DNA of 6,747 nucleotides. It comes from Planctomycetota bacterium (lineage in GTDB: Bacteria > Planctomycetota > UBA1135 > GCA-002686595). How positions within the stretch are numbered: the first letter of the stretch is position 1; every line of letters starts with the position of its first letter. Below are positions 4,858-6,747 of this stretch, one piece after another. The translations under genes were made by a program, and so were the position numbers. Under the pieces are notes generated by a model, which saw nothing but the letters and a program-made list of their open reading frames with translations, did not search any database and was not told the DNA's origin. The DNA lies in contig JAKVCE010000123.1 in NCBI GenBank assembly GCA_022447405.1, forward strand, positions 1-6,747. The letters run 5' to 3'.

Positions 4858-5820
4858 ATGGACCTGGCACCGCAGCTCATCGGCGTGGACATCGGCGGGA
4901 GCGGCGCGCGCGCGGCTTGCGTCGAGCGGGATGAGGAGGGCGAGCTCTGCGTCGGCGAGCTCCATGCGCTCACGTGGGACGATGGCTTCACGCCTCTCCC
5001 GCTCGAGGAGCAGCTCCGCTATCCCGGCGAGGTCCCTGCCTTGGAGGAGATCGCGTCTGGCGCGCGCGTCGCGCGCCTCGCAGAGCTCATCCTGAGCTGC
5101 ACAGACCACGACTACCTCTCGTGTCATGTCGCCGCGCCGGGTCTCCTGACCGAGGACGGCTACGGCGTCGAGGTCTGGAGGAACGGCCCGCGCCGATCGA
5201 CCCTCATCTCCGACCTCAAACTCGCCGTGGAGTCTCAGCGACGAGCCCTCAAGTGCGACCTCTCTCCCATCTCTCCTGACTCCCTGGCCTGCACCCTCGG
5301 TGAGCAGGCAGCTCAAGGTGGCGCGTTGCGAGAAGCATCAAACGCGCTCTGCATCGCGGGCGGGAGCGGAGTAGGGGAGGGAGTGATCGTGGAGGGTCGC
5401 TGCTTCGGCTTGCCAGAGCTGGAGCCACCGCTCGCGCGCGCCTGGGAGCTCACTGGTGACGCGGGCGCGTCGCTCGAGGATCAGGTCGCGCCAGGGAGGG
5501 TGCTCGAAGCGTGGAAGAGAGCGGGGCGTGAGGGCGCGCCAGAGGAGCAGGGCAGTGATGAAGCCGCAGCCGCCCTCTTGGACGCGAGAGACCGCGGCGT
5601 CGTGCGACTCGTGGAGCGCGCAGACGCGTGGTTCAGAATGCGAGGGCTTGAGCTCGAGCGGGTGGTGTTGTCTCAGACCCTCGGCAGGCTCTACTCAGAG
5701 GACGGCGCGCGCTTCGGAGCGCTGGCGGAGGCGCTCGGCGGAGTCGAGCTCGTGACCTCCTCACTGCGCGGCGCGCCGCTCGCGGGCGCGGTAGCGAGGG
5801 GGAGCGAGGCGCGGTCGTGA
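4858..5820 (+). CDS. ROK-like sugar kinase (ASKHA superfamily), without the usual zinc motif
   Basis: The product has 320 residues, normal for ROK sugar kinases, which phosphorylate glucose, N-acetylglucosamine, N-acetylmannosamine and related sugars with ATP in the cytoplasm. The N-terminus has the phosphate-1 motif IGVDIGGSGAR (D11, G13, G14). VAAPG matches the conserved PG turn. PDSLACTLGE carries D141 where ROK proteins have the catalytic Asp in NDxNxxALGE. AGGSGVGEGVIVEGR (about 167-181) is the phosphate-2 loop. The C-terminal half follows the ROK order, with SDEAAAALLDARDRG, LERVVLSQTLGRLY and a final GAPLAGAVA. The Cys-rich zinc-binding segment and EIGH motif of classical ROK kinases are not visible, so this is a divergent member or a related ASKHA kinase. 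Its stop overlaps the start of the symporter gene, which suggests the substrate is what the symporter imports. There is no good Shine-Dalgarno sequence before this ATG. The substrate cannot be read from the sequence. Confidence 0.65.
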   Translation: MDLAPQLIGVDIGGSGARAACVERDEEGELCVGELHALTWDDGFTPLPLEEQLRYPGEVPALEEIASGARVARLAELILSCTDHDYLSCHVAAPGLLTEDGYGVEVWRNGPRRSTLISDLKLAVESQRRALKCDLSPISPDSLACTLGEQAAQGGALREASNALCIAGGSGVGEGVIVEGRCFGLPELEPPLARAWELTGDAGASLEDQVAPGRVLEAWKRAGREGAPEEQGSDEAAAALLDARDRGVVRLVERADAWFRMRGLELERVVLSQTLGRLYSEDGARFGALAEALGGVELVTSSLRGAPLAGAVARGSEARS

Positions 5821-6747
5821 GCGGCTCCTTCGGCGCGCTGGACTGGGGGGTCGTGGGAGCCTTGCTCCTCGTGACCACTTGGATAGGCCACCGCGCCGCC
5901 GGGAGACAGGAGAGCCTTCGAGACTTCTTCCTCGGCGGGAAGCGGCTGCCTTGGTACGCGGTGGCGGCCTCCATCGTCGCGACTGAGATCAGCGCCGTGA
6001 CCTTCATCAGCCTGCCCTCGGTGGTCGCGAGGGAGGGCGGAGACTGGACCTACCTGCAGATCGGGCTCTTCGGCTCGCTCTTCGCGCGCGGGATCATCGC
6101 CTGGCTCCTCGTCCCCGCCTACTACGAGCGGGAGGTCTTCAGCCCCTATGACTACATGGGGGCGAAGCTCGGCGAGGGGGTGCGTCGCACAGCGACAGCG
6201 CTCTTCGCGCTCGGCGGGATCCTCGGACAGTCGGCCCGGGTCTACCTCACCGCTGTGGTCTTGGAGGTCTTGCTCGCCGAGGAGCTCGCCTGGGTCGCCG
6301 CGCAGACAGGCGCCTCGCCGCTCGCTGTCGCCGTCGGAGTCATCACCCTCGTCGCCATGGCTTGGACCCTGATGGGGGGGATCGCCACGGTCGTATGGAC
6401 CGATGCCGTGCTCTTCCTCCTCTTCCTCGCAGGGATCGGCGCTGCCTTGTGGACCGTGAGCGGCACGGTGGATGGTGGGCTCTCCGCGGCCCTGAGCGCG
6501 GGCTGGAGCGAAGGGAAGATGCGGCTCTTCGACCTGCGCTTTGACCTCTCCGCTCCGTACACCCTGTGGGCGGCGGTGATCGCGTCGACCTGGGGAGGGG
6601 TCGGATTCTATGGGACCGACCAGCTCCTCGCGCAGCGCCTGCTCTGCTGTCAGGACGTGCGCTCCGCGCGGCGCGCTATCGTGGTGAGCTATGCGGCGGT
6701 GCTGGTCACCGTCCTCGTCGCGCTCGTTGGGATAGCGCTCTGGGCCC
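5817..6747 (+). CDS. Sodium:solute symporter (SSS/SLC5 family), 3' truncated by window edge
   Basis: A GTG start at 5817 overlaps the kinase stop by four bases (GTGA), and a purine-rich GAGGGGGAG lies about a dozen bases upstream, both signs of translational coupling. The 310 visible residues include about eight hydrophobic segments of the usual 13-15. Family landmarks are DFFLGGKRLPWYAVAASIVATEISAVTF after the first membrane segment, LQIGLFGSLFARGIIAW, the LGQSARVYL region, and GGIATVVWTDAVLF in the middle. SSS proteins use the sodium gradient to import sugars, sialic acid, amino acids, proline or carboxylates across the inner membrane. Pairing with a ROK-like kinase favours a sugar or amino sugar, which is inference. 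The frame is open to the last base, so the C-terminal half lies beyond the window. Confidence 0.88.
   Translation, partial: MSGSFGALDWGVVGALLLVTTWIGHRAAGRQESLRDFFLGGKRLPWYAVAASIVATEISAVTFISLPSVVAREGGDWTYLQIGLFGSLFARGIIAWLLVPAYYEREVFSPYDYMGAKLGEGVRRTATALFALGGILGQSARVYLTAVVLEVLLAEELAWVAAQTGASPLAVAVGVITLVAMAWTLMGGIATVVWTDAVLFLLFLAGIGAALWTVSGTVDGGLSAALSAGWSEGKMRLFDLRFDLSAPYTLWAAVIASTWGGVGFYGTDQLLAQRLLCCQDVRSARRAIVVSYAAVLVTVLVALVGIALWA

Noticed and set aside
4055..4870. 271-codon minus-strand frame across the peroxiredoxin
   Set aside because: It overlaps a well-conserved plus-strand gene, its terminator and the next gene's start, and its product shows no recognisable family feature.
1..6747. Selenocysteine machinery, CRISPR arrays, insertion sequences or attachment sites in the window
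   Set aside because: I looked for selA/B/D-like proteins, a UCA-anticodon tRNA, spaced direct repeats, transposases and duplicated tRNA ends, and saw none.

Overview
The window is GC-rich bacterial DNA in the standard code, with TAG or TGA at the ends of the complete genes. The best clue to the host is the large secreted protein in the middle. It combines a choice-of-anchor-B/LVIVD-type N-terminal region with a short Cys-bounded C-terminal domain of a kind I associate with secreted proteins of marine Planctomycetota (relatives of Saltatorellus/Engelhardtia). Weak or absent Shine-Dalgarno sequences fit that phylum. The taxonomic call is inference.

Layout, left to right. Positions 2-181 (+) are the last 59 residues of a Ppx/GppA phosphatase. 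The 376-bp gap before the next gene contains a well-formed minus-strand unit: promoter-like boxes, a roughly 115-nt foldable RNA, and an intrinsic terminator with a UUCG tetraloop. This is a candidate unannotated small RNA. Next come a type I cysteine dioxygenase (558-1121, +) and a tRNA with anticodon CAU (1236-1312, +) behind its own promoter. A secreted multidomain protein of 843 residues follows (1465-3996, +). Then comes a typical 2-Cys peroxiredoxin whose peroxidatic cysteine codon is an in-frame TGA (4157-4756, +), with a strong terminator behind it. The window ends in a translationally coupled pair: a ROK-like sugar kinase (4858-5820, +) and a sodium:solute symporter (5817 to the window edge, +, truncated).

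The most notable item is the peroxiredoxin. The TGA falls exactly at the peroxidatic position of the PxxxTxxC motif, the frame is intact on both sides, and a stem-loop fitting the bacterial SECIS model starts 14 nt after the TGA. It is therefore best read as a selenocysteine-containing peroxiredoxin and not as a pseudogene. No selA, selB, selC or selD lies in the window, so the host's ability to decode it must be checked elsewhere.

All protein genes lie on the plus strand, but they appear to be mostly separate transcription units: hairpins or terminators follow several of them, and the tRNA has its own promoter. Only the kinase/symporter pair looks like an operon, and it probably imports and phosphorylates a sugar or amino sugar. 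Cysteine dioxygenase (thiol catabolism) and the peroxiredoxin (peroxide removal) share a sulfur/redox theme, but nothing in the sequence links them directly.
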